This document shows positions 52,408-62,340 of a stretch of DNA of 64,000 bases, piece after piece. The DNA is from Marinobacter szutsaonensis (GTDB lineage Bacteria; Pseudomonadota; Gammaproteobacteria; Pseudomonadales; Oleiphilaceae): positions 1,612,001-1,676,000 of the forward strand of contig NZ_BAAAFC010000001.1 of assembly GCF_039523335.1 (NCBI RefSeq). The letters are read 5' to 3'. Below the pieces are notes generated by a model. The model worked only from the letters and a program-made list of their open reading frames with translations, ran no database searches and was not told the origin of the DNA. Both the position numbers and the translations under genes were made by a program. Positions within the stretch are counted from its first letter, which is position 1. Every line of letters begins with the position of its first letter.

Positions 52408-53554
52408 CAGGCTGGCCAATCACCACCCCCGTAAACGTCTGGTTGATATGCATGCCGTCGAACTGTTCGCCATAGGTGTTGAAGCCGATGACCTTGTGAT
52501 GCCGCAGGAACTCGGACACGGCATCCACCTCGCCGGTCAGCTCCGCCTCCAGCCGGCGCAGGAAACAGTCGCAGCCGATGGTCACCAGTGGCGCACCCAC
52601 CACCCGCTCGGAGGCCTCGATCTGCTCGCGCACGCTATCGAGCAGGCCTTCCGGCGCCATGGCGGTCATCACGATGCCGGTCTCGACCGCGCAGTAGAAA
52701 GTCAGGCTGCCGTCCGGGTTGACCCGCTGGATGGAGCGGACGAAATAGTGGCCACCGATCTTCACCCCCAACGGCCGCAGCGCGAAGGTTTTGCGGTCCA
52801 GGGCACCGACGCTGACACCCACCGCCCGTGCATAGGCCTCGGCCGCCGGCTCTGCGTTAAGTTCATAGACAGTCCGGCTCTCCGGGCAGGCATCGGTGAC
52901 CACCAGTTTCTCGCTGCGGTCCACCATGTGGTGAGTGGAGAACACCCGGAAATCCAGCGGCGTGTTCACCAGCATCACCGTGGCTGCCCCGGTGTGGAAC
53001 TGGCCGTCGAAAAACACGTGGGTATTGGCAAGGCGCTCGTCGTCGCCGGCCGAGCCGCCGAACTGGGGAATGGTGCCGAGGGCGGAATTTAGGGTGGCGA
53101 GCACCAGTTCTTCCCGGCTGGACAGGCCATCCAGCAGGGTAATGGCAAAGGTATTACCCTTGACCGGGGCCAGCCTGGCGTCCCGGCAGGTCGCCAGCAG
53201 GCCGTCGATAACACCCTGGGCATCCTGGAGCGTGAAACGGTCCAGCGCCGAGATCAGGGCACAATCGATGGCGAAATAACGCCGGTCAAAGCCGATGGCC
53301 GTGATGCAGCCCCGGCCATAGCCGTCAGGGGTGATTTCTCCGGCCGAGGTGCAGCCGCAGACACGGATCTCCGGGAAGGCACGTTCGAGCGCAGGTCCCA
53401 GCCGCTGCAGGTCGTATTCGGCCGAGCAGAAGAACAGGACACAGCCAAGATGCTCGTGGCTCAACTGGCTGGCAAGCTGGGTGGCCGCCAGCACCGGATC
53501 TCGTACGCTCGCGCTTGCCACCCTGACTGCCGGCAGGGTCGTCGCTGATCTCAT
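52385..53554 (-). CDS. nosP: FIST-domain nitric-oxide sensor NosP-like
   Basis: 389 residues from the ATG at 53552-53554, preceded by GGAG. The FIST N domain (about 10-200) and the FIST C domain (about 215-375) are recognisable: FFCSAEYDLQRLGPALERAF near 50, GCTSAGEITPDGYG near 75, FGGSAGDDE near 165. NosP proteins bind heme and nitric oxide and control biofilm dispersal through the adjacent kinase. Heme ligation here is inferred from the family and the gene pair, not from a visible motif. Confidence 0.85.
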   Translation of the reverse strand: MRSATTLPAVRVASASVRDPVLAATQLASQLSHEHLGCVLFFCSAEYDLQRLGPALERAFPEIRVCGCTSAGEITPDGYGRGCITAIGFDRRYFAIDCALISALDRFTLQDAQGVIDGLLATCRDARLAPVKGNTFAITLLDGLSSREELVLATLNSALGTIPQFGGSAGDDERLANTHVFFDGQFHTGAATVMLVNTPLDFRVFSTHHMVDRSEKLVVTDACPESRTVYELNAEPAAEAYARAVGVSVGALDRKTFALRPLGVKIGGHYFVRSIQRVNPDGSLTFYCAVETGIVMTAMAPEGLLDSVREQIEASERVVGAPLVTIGCDCFLRRLEAELTGEVDAVSEFLRHHKVIGFNTYGEQFDGMHINQTFTGVVIGQPDARSGAA

Positions 53555-53821
53555 GGTCACCGGCTCCAAACGTTTCAGGGTTTCTTCAGATTCTACAGTA
53601 TCCCCTTAACCAGCCAATGCGACTTCCGTGCTTTTTATCTGAGCGGCTGAATCTTCCCAACCCATTGATCGCAATCTGCCGTCTGGTCAGTTCACCGCGA
53701 CACCGCTACTCAATCACCAACGAACCAGCACTTAAGTCGTAGAGGAGGGACAACTGGGGAAATGCCACAAGGGAGCAGGTTTTCTGCTCATTTGGGAGGG
53801 TTCAGAACCGCAACTTTGGGA

Positions 53822-55222
53822 TTACGACCCGCCCGGAAAACGGTCCAGTTCGAGCACGCAGTCTTGCAGAAATGCCGAGGGATCCAACATCACGGACTCG
53901 TCCGCCACCACACCGAACTGCACCTGACCGGCGTAGCTGACGATACTGATACCGACACCGATATCGCCGACCTGCGGCACCCAGAACATCTGTTCGGTAA
54001 TCCGGCAGCCGGCAAGATAGCGCGGTTCCCGTTTGCCGGGCACGTTCGACACCACCACCGATGCCTTGCGGTAAAACACATCGGCGATGGGCTGGCGCAA
54101 CGGATCCGGGATCGCCGAGGCGGTGGAGGCCAGCCCCCAGGCAATTCCCGGCTGCCAGCTTTTCTTCAGCCGGCGGGTTTCCTGCTTGATCCGGTACAGC
54201 CGCTCCAGGGGGCTTTCGCCATCCACCGGCAGCGGTACAAACACGGTACCAAAGTAATTTCCCAAGGTTCCGGGCTTCGGTTTCAGCTCCTCCGGCAGAC
54301 GGCCACGGATATCCACCGGCACCGCGGCATGCATGACCGCCTGTTCCAGCTCGTCATCACTCAGCCCCAATCTGGGCCGGGCTGCGGCTGCCACGCAACT
54401 GAGCAACACATCATTGATGGTAACGTTGGTAGTCCGGGCAATGGCACCGAAGCGCTCGAGCGGGACCGGTGTCGACCAGCGGCAATGACGCCTGCCCAGC
54501 AGCGGCCGCCGGAGTTCGGAGGGGGAGTCTTCGGGCTCTACCAGAAAGTCCGTGACTTCGTTCAGCAAGCGCAGGCCTTTCTGGGCGTATTGCTCAAGGG
54601 CCTGCCCCGCATACTCCAGGGAAGCTGTCGCCGATCGGGACTCATCGGCCCCGGGCTCCCGGTCTTGTTGCCCCGGCACCAACTGTTCCAGCCAGGCCTG
54701 GGCGGCGGTGGTCCAGCGGGAAAACTCACCCTGTTCCGGCGCGCCGTAGAGCGCCGGGTGCTGCCTCGGCGAGGCCGGACAGAGCTGGTCAAAGATCCCC
54801 AGCAGGGACAGGCCATCGGCGTAGCAATGGTGCATCCGTAACACCAGCGCGGCACCGCCGGGGGCATTGGGTGCCAGCCAGAACTTCCACATGGGACGGA
54901 ACAGCGGCAAGGGTTCATTCAGCCGGGCGGACACCCATTCCTGCAGCCCCTCCTCTGAGAAGCGCTCGATGACCACGTCCAGATGACGCCGGACATCGAA
55001 CTCGGCATCCCGCTGCCACCACCAGCCGGGGCCTCTCTGCACCGGGCGATGCACAAAGCGCTCCCAGGCAATCCAGTACACCTCCAGGAATTCACGAAAC
55101 CGGGGCGCGGTGAGCCCATCGACCCTCAGCATCACGGTAATGGTCATCGGATTATCCGGGCGCTCCAGTGCCAGCCAGGCCGAATCTGCGGGCAGCAGGA
55201 GATGCGATTGCGCTTGACTCAA
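53822..55222 (-). CDS. Wax ester synthase/diacylglycerol acyltransferase (WS/DGAT), second copy
   Basis: 466-residue acyltransferase with the catalytic HHCYADG at 131-137. The NVTINDVLLSCV and NYFGTVFVPLPV segments and the final GDIGVGISIVSYAG block match the family. The start is TTG at 55220-55222, since no in-frame ATG lies near the domain start. It shares the whole WS/DGAT plan with the copy at 6099-7517 but differs strongly in sequence, suggesting distinct substrates. Divergent from an alpha/beta hydrolase gene that may act on the lipids made. Confidence 0.9.
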   Translation of the reverse strand: MSQAQSHLLLPADSAWLALERPDNPMTITVMLRVDGLTAPRFREFLEVYWIAWERFVHRPVQRGPGWWWQRDAEFDVRRHLDVVIERFSEEGLQEWVSARLNEPLPLFRPMWKFWLAPNAPGGAALVLRMHHCYADGLSLLGIFDQLCPASPRQHPALYGAPEQGEFSRWTTAAQAWLEQLVPGQQDREPGADESRSATASLEYAGQALEQYAQKGLRLLNEVTDFLVEPEDSPSELRRPLLGRRHCRWSTPVPLERFGAIARTTNVTINDVLLSCVAAAARPRLGLSDDELEQAVMHAAVPVDIRGRLPEELKPKPGTLGNYFGTVFVPLPVDGESPLERLYRIKQETRRLKKSWQPGIAWGLASTASAIPDPLRQPIADVFYRKASVVVSNVPGKREPRYLAGCRITEQMFWVPQVGDIGVGISIVSYAGQVQFGVVADESVMLDPSAFLQDCVLELDRFPGGS

Positions 55223-55548
55223 ACCTGAGGTTCCCCGGGGTCAGTAACATCCAATGGTACGTAAAAACCGAACACCGCATTGTGCCAGACAACCCGAAAC
55301 GGCTCCACACGGCGAGCGCCGCACACGGTTACAAAAAATTACACGTGAGTAACTGTTCAGTCCTATACTGGTTATAAGCCTTGATGCAATGGTTATTAGC
55401 GGGCGCGGTCCCCTGTCTATTGGCCGGGGAATGCCGAAAAAAGTGTATCCGGCGCCAATAAATGCCCGCCGCCATCGCGGTACAACAAGGTTACCAGCAC
55501 AAACCAATACCAATAACCGACATTTGCAGTGCTGGGGGGAGAGCAGGT
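55223..55548. other. Non-coding region between WS/DGAT and the hydrolase
   Basis: About 325 bases separating divergent genes. A TATACT (55364-55369) could be a rightward -10, but no -35 at 17 bases was found. An open frame from 55462 precedes the hydrolase start without a ribosome site. No repeat or RNA structure stands out. Confidence 0.4.
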
Positions 55549-56472
55549 ATGAAAGCGAGCCATGTTCGCAAGCTGATCAAGCCCATCGAGAGCGCCTACT
55601 CCGAGATGTTCTCGGGGCGCGTCTATCGCGTGGGCAAGGGTGCTGTTTCGGTCCGCAACCACAGTGGGAAGGCGGAGCAGACGGTTATTGGTGTGCACGG
55701 CTTTCTCGAGAACCACTGCTACTTCACCCAGGCCTACGAAGGCGCCACCACCGAACTGATCCTGCTGACCTGCAGCAACTACCACATTCCGGTGAACGGC
55801 GTCACACCCGAGACTCCGGACTGGGAAGTGCCCATCAAGCATCTGGAAGGCACCATCGAATACGATGCCTGCATCCTCAACCAGTCCCTGGCCAACCTGC
55901 CCACCACCCGTAACATCCGCGTTCACGGCCACTCCCGCGGCGGCGCGGTGATCCTCGAAGCCATGAAGCAATGGCCCGAACTCTACGAGGAGGTGGAAGT
56001 GGTACTCGAGGCCCCGGTACTTCCCCAGGGACGGCTGCACGGTCTGGTGACCATGCTGCTGGAGCCGGTCAGTCATGGCATGTGGCCCTGGCTGATTCGA
56101 CTGATCAACAGTGCGCCCCAGTCCGCCTACGGCCAGACTTTCTTCGGCAAGATGAATCCACGGAAGAAGCAGTTGCTGAGTAAGCTGTTCTCCGCCACCA
56201 AGGACCATCTGACCATTGTCCGCAACATCGAGAACATCATGGACTGGATGACGCGGACCGACACCTCGGTGTACCAGCATATCCGCCACGGCACCTTCCT
56301 GATCCCGGCGGTGGACCGGATCCTGGACCGCTCCGCCATGTTGGCCAGCGCCCGCCAGAGCCCGACCACCATGCGGATCGTGGAAACCGAGGCACCGAGC
56401 CACTTCATTACCCTGGACAGCAAGGAATGGGTTCCCGGCTTCGAGACCCTGCCGGCCACCGCCCAGGGCTGA
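55549..56472 (+). CDS. Alpha/beta hydrolase, lipase- or esterase-like
   Basis: 307 residues from the ATG at 55549, preceded by GGGGAGAG. The nucleophile elbow is GHSRGGAVI near 140 (Ser in the GxSxG position). The oxyanion strand is IGVHGFLEN near 47. A terminal SHFITLDS stretch holds the likely catalytic His, and Asp could be in AVDRI near 255. No signal peptide, so a cytoplasmic enzyme. It is divergent from the second WS/DGAT, suggesting hydrolysis of storage lipids or acyl esters, as inference. Confidence 0.85.
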   Translation: MKASHVRKLIKPIESAYSEMFSGRVYRVGKGAVSVRNHSGKAEQTVIGVHGFLENHCYFTQAYEGATTELILLTCSNYHIPVNGVTPETPDWEVPIKHLEGTIEYDACILNQSLANLPTTRNIRVHGHSRGGAVILEAMKQWPELYEEVEVVLEAPVLPQGRLHGLVTMLLEPVSHGMWPWLIRLINSAPQSAYGQTFFGKMNPRKKQLLSKLFSATKDHLTIVRNIENIMDWMTRTDTSVYQHIRHGTFLIPAVDRILDRSAMLASARQSPTTMRIVETEAPSHFITLDSKEWVPGFETLPATAQG

Positions 56473-56540
56473 CCCTGCTGCATCTCCGGTTCCGCTCCGC
56501 TAAACTGGCGCCCCCATCCACGGTTTAGCGGAGCTGCCCC

Positions 56541-57290
56541 ATGTACCGTGACCGACTGGTCGCCACCCCTGTTCATTCCGAAGCGGCAAGCCGGCTTCAG
56601 CGGTTGCTGTTGGCGTACCACGACTTCCGGCAGCACAAGGCGGCGCACCCGCTGGTGGAGGACACGTTCAGGGTGGCGGACTGGCAGGCCCAGCGACTTA
56701 AAGCCACCCACCAGGACCTGTATGACCATCCGGGTTACCGCCCCGGCCTGGAGTTCCTGCTCACCGATCTCTACGCACCCGCCGGCATGACCCGCCGGGA
56801 CGACAACATCGACCGGGTTTTCCCGAAAATGGTCAAATGGCTGCCGGACAACCTGCTGGATACCTTTGCGGGGCTGGTGGAGCTGAACCTGGTGACCCAG
56901 GAGCTGGACCTGGAACTGGCCGAACTGCTCGACCGGAACCGGCAGCCGGTGGCGGAACTGGATACCCTGGTCTATTGCAAGGCCTACCGGGCAAGCCGGC
57001 GGCTGGACGACCGGTCAAGGCAGATTCAACTGGTGGCGGAGGTCGGTCAGCAGCTGGACCGCTACGTGCGCAACCGCACCCTGGGCTGGCTGCTGTCCAT
57101 GTCGAAAACACCGGCGGAAATGGCGGACCTGAGCGACCTGCACAGCTTCCTGCACCGCGGTTACAGTGCCTTCCGCAAAATGGACAATGTCGATGGCCTG
57201 ATTGAACGGCTGGTATGGCGGGAACGGAAAGTAATGGAGCAGATCCTGGCGGGCCGCCCGGCGCCTTTCGAGCTACCGGGCGATCTCTGA
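56541..57290 (+). CDS. Helical protein resembling the FFLEE-motif family
   Basis: 249 residues, nearly all helical, with no signal or membrane segment. The stretch HPGYRPGLEFLLTDLYAP near 65-80 and the following RRDDNIDRVFPKMVKWLP resemble proteins annotated for an FFLEE-type motif (helix, aromatic pair, then Leu-Tyr-x-Pro). The Leu-Leu at the aromatic pair departs from the canonical Phe-Phe. The function of the family is unknown to me. It follows the hydrolase gene after 68 bases and is convergent with the PHA-region gene. Confidence 0.65.
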   Translation: MYRDRLVATPVHSEAASRLQRLLLAYHDFRQHKAAHPLVEDTFRVADWQAQRLKATHQDLYDHPGYRPGLEFLLTDLYAPAGMTRRDDNIDRVFPKMVKWLPDNLLDTFAGLVELNLVTQELDLELAELLDRNRQPVAELDTLVYCKAYRASRRLDDRSRQIQLVAEVGQQLDRYVRNRTLGWLLSMSKTPAEMADLSDLHSFLHRGYSAFRKMDNVDGLIERLVWRERKVMEQILAGRPAPFELPGDL

Positions 57291-57294
57291 ACCG

Positions 57295-57573
57295 TCAGGC
57301 CTGAATGATCTGGTCGAGCTGGCTGTGAATCTCCTGCTCGATGCGGTGCTTGAACGGCCGCAGCATCAGGCCCAGCTCCAGACGAATGTGCAGGTCATCC
57401 GGAGTGATGTTCAGGTGCCCCTTCACGCCACTGCGCTTGAACTTCATGACATCACCTTCCCACTGGTAATGCACATCGAACTGCTTCGACAGATCCTGGG
57501 CCAGGGTTTCTGCCGCCTGGCGGGCATGTTCCTTGTCCAGGGAATGGGGGCGATGAACATCAATGACAGACAT
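57295..57573 (-). CDS. Polyhydroxyalkanoic acid system protein
   Basis: 92-residue protein of the PHA_gran_rgn family, encoded near PHA granule genes in many bacteria. Seen directly: an N-terminal HSLDKEHARQAAETLAQDL helix, a DVHYQWEGDVMKFKRSGVKGHL strand pair and a final helix ending IIQA. Its role is unclear. Here it is separated from any PHA synthase but near ubiE and two neutral-lipid genes, so a general storage-granule link is possible. Confidence 0.8.
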   Translation of the reverse strand: MSVIDVHRPHSLDKEHARQAAETLAQDLSKQFDVHYQWEGDVMKFKRSGVKGHLNITPDDLHIRLELGLMLRPFKHRIEQEIHSQLDQIIQA

Positions 57574-57688
57574 GGATCAGTTTTCTCTTCCAAATTGAAA
57601 CGGTTTTACAGTGTAAGGCGGTATTAAACTTGTAGCCACCCCGCCAACCGTTAGAATACGGGGTTCAGATTCTGACAGGACATCCCCC

Positions 57689-58480
57689 ATGAGCGAGCAG
57701 CAAACGCCAGCCAATCCGTCCGGTTCCGGCAATGGCCAGGACGACGTTACCCATTTCGGTTTCCGCAACGTACCGAAAAGCCAGAAGGCCGGCCAGGTGG
57801 CCGAGGTCTTCCACAGCGTGGCGGGCAAGTACGACCTCATGAACGACCTGATGTCGATGGGTATTCACCGGCTCTGGAAGCGCTTTACCATCGAGCTTTC
57901 CGGGGTGCGCCCGGGGCATCAGGTACTGGACATTGCCGGGGGCACGGGCGACCTGACCATGAAATTCTCGGATCTAGTGGGTCCGTCGGGCAAGGTCGTC
58001 CTCGCCGATATCAACGCCTCCATGCTCCAGGTCGGTCGCAGCCGGCTGATGGACCGGGGTTACGCCGGCAACATCGAATACGTGCAGGCGGATGCCGAAC
58101 ACCTGCCCTTCCCGGACAACAACTTCAATGCCGTGTCCATTGCCTTCGGACTGCGCAACGTGACGGACAAGGATCAGGCCCTGCGTGACATGACCCGCGT
58201 GCTCAAGCCCGGCGGCAAGCTCATGGTGCTGGAGTTCTCCAAGCCCACCAATCCGCTGCTGACCAAGGCCTATGACATGTACTCCTTCAGCGCGCTGCCG
58301 CTGATGGGCCAGCTGATTGCCGGTGACAGCGAGAGCTACAAGTACCTCGCCGAGTCCATCCGCATGCACCCGGATCAGGAAACCCTCAAGGGCATGATGG
58401 AGAACGCAGGGCTGGTGAACTGCCGCTACTACAACATGACCGGCGGCATCGTCGCCCTGCACGTGGGAATCAAGCCCTGA
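57689..58480 (+). CDS. ubiE: Ubiquinone/menaquinone C-methyltransferase UbiE
   Basis: 263-residue SAM-dependent methyltransferase of quinone synthesis. The SAM-binding motif I is in [15 protein letters not shown] near 78. The family blocks [20 protein letters not shown] near 32 and [25 protein letters not shown] near 150 are complete. The stop overlaps the ubiJ start by one base (TGATG), giving the usual ubiE-ubiJ-ubiB operon. Confidence 0.97.
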   Translation: MSEQQTPANPSGSGNGQDDVTHFGFRNVPKSQKAGQVAEVFHSVAGKYDLMNDLMSMGIHRLWKRFTIELSGVRPGHQVLDIAGGTGDLTMKFSDLVGPSGKVVLADINASMLQVGRSRLMDRGYAGNIEYVQADAEHLPFPDNNFNAVSIAFGLRNVTDKDQALRDMTRVLKPGGKLMVLEFSKPTNPLLTKAYDMYSFSALPLMGQLIAGDSESYKYLAESIRMHPDQETLKGMMENAGLVNCRYYNMTGGIVALHVGIKP

Positions 58481-59121
58481 TGTTTCCGGGCCCGACCCTG
58501 CAGGCTGCCGCCAGCGCCATCATCGAGAATGCCCTGAACCGGGCACTCGAGCTGGACCCGGCCGGCCGCCAGTCCCTGGTCAAAGCACTGACGGGCCCGG
58601 TGCAGCTGGATATTACCGCCCCGATACCACTGACCTATACCCTCGACCAGACCGGGGAACGGGTCCAGGTCAGCAGCCAGCCCCCAATGGAACCAGCGCT
58701 GCGGATCAGTGGCCGGCCACTGGCCTTTGCCGCCCTCGCCGTGGGCGATGACCGGGTATTTGCGGACGGACGGCTGGCTGTGGATGGCGATACCGGCCTC
58801 GCCCACCAGCTGCAGCGGGCCCTGAACCAGCTGGATCCCGACTGGGAAGCCGCCATGGCCCGGCACATCGGTGACGTGCCGGCACACTTCCTGGGAAAAC
58901 GCCTGCGCCATGCGGTGAAATGGAGCCGGGAAGCGGTCCTTTCCATGAACGCGAACATCGAGGAATACCTCCACGAGGAGAGTCGCACGCTGCCCGGGCG
59001 CCGGGAACTGGAAGCCACCTTCGGGGATATCGATGAGCTGAGTCTGCGCACCGAGCGACTGGAAGCCCGGCTCCGGCTGCTGGAAAACCGCGAAATCACT
59101 GACGAACCGGAGAACCCGTGA
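58480..59121 (+). CDS. ubiJ: Ubiquinone biosynthesis accessory factor UbiJ
   Basis: 213-residue protein with an SCP2 lipid-binding fold at about 15-115. It binds ubiquinone intermediates and helps the Ubi complex. The C-terminal third is helical ([18 protein letters not shown]). The sequence identity of UbiJ is low across bacteria, but position between ubiE and ubiB is decisive. Its stop overlaps the GTG start of ubiB by four bases. Confidence 0.92.
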   Translation: MFPGPTLQAAASAIIENALNRALELDPAGRQSLVKALTGPVQLDITAPIPLTYTLDQTGERVQVSSQPPMEPALRISGRPLAFAALAVGDDRVFADGRLAVDGDTGLAHQLQRALNQLDPDWEAAMARHIGDVPAHFLGKRLRHAVKWSREAVLSMNANIEEYLHEESRTLPGRRELEATFGDIDELSLRTERLEARLRLLENREITDEPENP

Positions 59122-60761
59122 CCCGCCTGAGACGCCTGTTCCGAATTGCCTGGGTATTCTGCCGTTACCGCCTGGACACGTTTCTGCCCATCGCCGAACT
59201 GCCGGCACCCCTGAAGGTGTTTTTCCTGCTGGCACCCTGGCATCTGTTCCCGCAGCCCAAATTGAGCCGGGGCGACCGGTTGCGTCTTGCCCTGGAAGAA
59301 CTGGGGCCGGTGTTCGTGAAATTCGGCCAAATCCTGTCCACCCGGCGTGATCTGCTGCCGGACGACATGGCCGAGTCCCTCAAACAGCTCCAGGACCGGG
59401 TGCCTCCGTTCCCCAGCGACACCGCCCGGAATATCATCGAAACCTCCCTGGGCAAGCCGGTCTCCGAACTGTTTGCAGAGTTCTCCTCCGACCCCATGGC
59501 GTCCGCCTCGGTGGCCCAGGTTCATGCCGCCACCCTGCCCAATGGCCAGCGTGTGGTGGTCAAGGTGCTGAGGCCGGGCATCGAAAAGGTGATTCACCAG
59601 GACCTGGCCCTGATGTACCTGATGGCCGGCCTGCTCGAGAAGTACTGGTCCGAGGGCAAGCGCCTGCACCCGGTGGACGTGGTCGCCGATTACGATTCCA
59701 CCATCCATGACGAACTGGACCTGCAGCGCGAGGCCGCCAACGCCAGCCAGCTGCGCCGCAACTTCGAGAACTCGTCGCTGATCTACATCCCTTTTATCGA
59801 CTGGGATTACACCCGCAAGTCGGTACTGGTGATGGAACGCATCCACGGCATTCCCATCGCCGACGTGCCCGCGCTCGAGGCGGCCGGGGTCAACATGAAG
59901 GTACTGGCGGAAAAGGGCGTGGAAATCTTCTTCACCCAGGTGTTCCGGGACAGCTTCTTTCATGCCGACATGCACCCGGGCAACATCTTCGTCGACGTGT
60001 CCAACCCGGCGGACCCGCGGTACATCGCCATCGATTTCGGCATTGTCGGCACCCTGGCCCCGGATGACCAGAGCTACCTGGCCCGCAACCTGCTGGCGTT
60101 CTTCCGCCGGGATTACCGCCAGGTGGCGCAATTGCATATCCAGTCCGGCTGGGTACCACCGGACACCCGGGTCAACGAGTTCGAGGCCGCCATCCGTACC
60201 GTGTGCGAGCCGATTTTCGAGCGCCCCCTGAAAGACATTTCCTTCGGCCACTTCCTGCTGCGCCTGTTCCAGACCGCCCGACGCTTCAATATGGAAGTCC
60301 AGCCCCAGCTGGTACTGCTGCAGAAAACCCTGCTCAATGTCGAGGGTCTGGGCCGCCAGCTGTATCCGGAACTGGATCTCTGGAGCACCGCCCAGCCTTT
60401 CCTGGAGGACTGGATGCGCAAGCGCATCGGCCCCTCCGGGTTGCTGAAGTCGCTGCAGTCTCATCTGCCCTCCTGGCTGGAACAGTCACCGGAGATGCCG
60501 CAACTGATCCACGACGCTCTGCTGCAGATGCGGCACGCCGGGCCCACCGAACAGCAAAACCGCGATACACTGGAGCTGTTGCGACAGCAGCAGGCCCGTA
60601 CCGAGCGACGCTGGCGCCGGGCCGGTCTGGCCCTTGTACTGGTGACCGCGGCGGTGATCGGAACCCAGCCCGAGGCCCGGGCCTGGGTCGAGAACACGCC
60701 GGCATGGAGCTGGGCCCTGCTGGCCATCGCCGGCGGGCTGGTGCTGCGCGGCGGCCGTTAA
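59118..60761 (+). CDS. ubiB: Ubiquinone biosynthesis regulatory kinase-like UbiB
   Basis: 547 residues from a GTG start at 59118-59120, overlapping ubiJ. The ABC1/ADCK fold is clear: the KxGQ motif in [16 protein letters not shown] near 58, the alanine-rich loop in [16 protein letters not shown] near 133, and the catalytic [12 protein letters not shown] near 282. Two C-terminal membrane helices ([11 protein letters not shown] and [11 protein letters not shown]) anchor it. It supports early and late ubiquinone steps. Confidence 0.96.
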   Translation: MTRLRRLFRIAWVFCRYRLDTFLPIAELPAPLKVFFLLAPWHLFPQPKLSRGDRLRLALEELGPVFVKFGQILSTRRDLLPDDMAESLKQLQDRVPPFPSDTARNIIETSLGKPVSELFAEFSSDPMASASVAQVHAATLPNGQRVVVKVLRPGIEKVIHQDLALMYLMAGLLEKYWSEGKRLHPVDVVADYDSTIHDELDLQREAANASQLRRNFENSSLIYIPFIDWDYTRKSVLVMERIHGIPIADVPALEAAGVNMKVLAEKGVEIFFTQVFRDSFFHADMHPGNIFVDVSNPADPRYIAIDFGIVGTLAPDDQSYLARNLLAFFRRDYRQVAQLHIQSGWVPPDTRVNEFEAAIRTVCEPIFERPLKDISFGHFLLRLFQTARRFNMEVQPQLVLLQKTLLNVEGLGRQLYPELDLWSTAQPFLEDWMRKRIGPSGLLKSLQSHLPSWLEQSPEMPQLIHDALLQMRHAGPTEQQNRDTLELLRQQQARTERRWRRAGLALVLVTAAVIGTQPEARAWVENTPAWSWALLAIAGGLVLRGGR

Positions 60762-60788
60762 ACTACAAGACAACCGGGATTCACATAA

Positions 60789-61205
60789 ATGCAAGAAAGC
60801 TCCGCTACTGTCGACAGCCCTGACTGGTTGAATGCCATTCGCTGGACCGAGGACGGCCTGGTCCCGGCCATTGCCCAGGATGCCGAGACCGGCGAGATCC
60901 TGATGATGGCCTGGATGAACCGGGAATCCCTCCGGCTGACGGCAGAAGAAGGCCATGCGGTGTACTGGTCCCGCTCCCGGGGCAAGCTCTGGCGCAAGGG
61001 CGAGACATCCGGCCACCAACAGGTGGTGAAAGACATCCGGCTGGACTGCGACGAGGACGTGATTCTGCTGAAAGTCGAGCAGAAAGGCGGCATTGCGTGC
61101 CATACTGGCCGACGCAGCTGTTTTTACCGTACCCTGAAGGACGGAGCGTGGGTTGCGGTGGATCCGGTCATCAAGGATCCGGACGCAATCTATGGCAACA
61201 AGTAA
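60789..61205 (+). CDS. hisI: Phosphoribosyl-AMP cyclohydrolase
   Basis: 138-residue histidine biosynthesis enzyme catalysing the third step. The zinc and magnesium ligand region is [23 protein letters not shown], with family block [19 protein letters not shown] preceding it. It is a stand-alone hisI, not the fused hisIE of E. coli, with hisE as a separate gene 10 bases downstream. Confidence 0.95.
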   Translation: MQESSATVDSPDWLNAIRWTEDGLVPAIAQDAETGEILMMAWMNRESLRLTAEEGHAVYWSRSRGKLWRKGETSGHQQVVKDIRLDCDEDVILLKVEQKGGIACHTGRRSCFYRTLKDGAWVAVDPVIKDPDAIYGNK

Positions 61206-61215
61206 GGAGCAGCCC

Positions 61216-61545
61216 GTGAGTGATGTACTGGAACGCCTGGCACAGGTACTGGAAGCCCGCAAGAATGCAGACCCGGAGTCATCCTATGTCGCCAGTCTGC
61301 ATGCCAAAGGGCTGAACAAGATCCTGGAAAAGGTCGGTGAGGAATGTACCGAAACCCTGCTGGCTGCCAAGGATGCCGAGCACAGCGGCGAAACCTCGGA
61401 TGTGGTCTATGAGACCGCTGATCTGTGGTTTCACAGCATGGTCATGCTGTCCCGGCTGGGACTCGGACCGGACGACGTCCTGAACGAGCTGGCAAGGCGT
61501 TTTGACCTGTCAGGACTGGAAGAAAAGGCATCCCGGAGCAAGTAG
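61216..61545 (+). CDS. hisE: Phosphoribosyl-ATP pyrophosphatase
   Basis: 109 residues from a GTG at 61216-61218, which follows AAGGAG by six bases; an upstream ATG at 61192 lies inside hisI without a ribosome site. The MazG-like helical bundle is recognisable from [19 protein letters not shown] near 40 and [17 protein letters not shown]. It performs the second step of histidine synthesis and is coupled to hisI. Confidence 0.93.
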   Translation: MSDVLERLAQVLEARKNADPESSYVASLHAKGLNKILEKVGEECTETLLAAKDAEHSGETSDVVYETADLWFHSMVMLSRLGLGPDDVLNELARRFDLSGLEEKASRSK

Positions 61546-61636
61546 GCAGATATTACCCCTTTCGGGGGTTTCCGCATGACGGCTCCGTTAACGTACAATG
61601 TCCCTGAACTGAAACAATGAGAATGAGGAACCCCGC

Positions 61637-61873
61637 ATGGGTATCAGTATCTGGCAACTCCTGATCGTACTTGGCATTGTTATCCTGTTGTTCGGAACCA
61701 AGAAACTGCGGAACATCGGCAGCGACCTCGGTGGCGCTATTCGCGGCTTCAAGAAGTCCATGAATGACGATGACACCGCGAAGGACGAAAAGGATTCCCT
61801 GGAAGAAAAATCCAAGGACGAGCCCCAGCAGGCTGAAGCGGAAGACAAGCCCCGGGAAAAAACCCACAGCTGA
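61637..61873 (+). CDS. tatA: Twin-arginine translocase subunit TatA
   Basis: 78 residues. An N-terminal membrane helix ([16 protein letters not shown]) with the FGTKKL hinge leads into an amphipathic helix ([18 protein letters not shown]) and an acidic, charged tail. It forms the pore-like assembly of the Tat system. It is the first gene of tatABC, with only 11 bases to tatB. Confidence 0.95.
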   Translation: MGISIWQLLIVLGIVILLFGTKKLRNIGSDLGGAIRGFKKSMNDDDTAKDEKDSLEEKSKDEPQQAEAEDKPREKTHS

Positions 61874-61884
61874 GACCTGGCTGA

Positions 61885-62340
61885 ATGTTCGATATCGGCT
61901 TCCTTGAGCTGCTGATCTGCGGCGTTATTGCGCTTTTGGTGCTTGGCCCCGAACGGCTCCCTACGGCCGCCCGGGCTGCCGGGCGCTGGGTGGGCGCTGC
62001 GCGCCGCATGGTCGGCCAGTTCAGCTCCGAGCTTGACCGGCAACTGAAAGCCGAGGAACTGCGCGAGGAGCTTCGTAAAGCGGGCGATGTCGGCCTGGAT
62101 GATGTGCAGAAAACCGTGCGGGGGGCTCTTGATGAGGCCAAGAAGTACGAGCACATGATCCTGTCCGACGAAGAAGCCCGCAAGCCCAGACCTGCGCCGG
62201 CAACCCGCCGCATGGCCGGCGAAGGCGAGGGAACGGACTCCTCCGGCACAAACAGCCAGCACAACAAGGCACCGGAACCGACCAGCGAATCCTCCGGTGA
62301 ACGCGAGACCCAATCAGGCCCGTCGGATAACCGTTCATGA
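61885..62340 (+). CDS. tatB: Twin-arginine translocase subunit TatB
   Basis: 151 residues. One membrane helix (FLELLICGVIALLVL) with the VLGPERLP hinge diagnostic of TatB, an amphipathic helix and a long Glu/Arg/Ser-rich tail. With TatC it recognises twin-arginine signals such as that of SorA in this window. The stop overlaps tatC by four bases (ATGA). Confidence 0.95.
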   Translation: MFDIGFLELLICGVIALLVLGPERLPTAARAAGRWVGAARRMVGQFSSELDRQLKAEELREELRKAGDVGLDDVQKTVRGALDEAKKYEHMILSDEEARKPRPAPATRRMAGEGEGTDSSGTNSQHNKAPEPTSESSGERETQSGPSDNRS

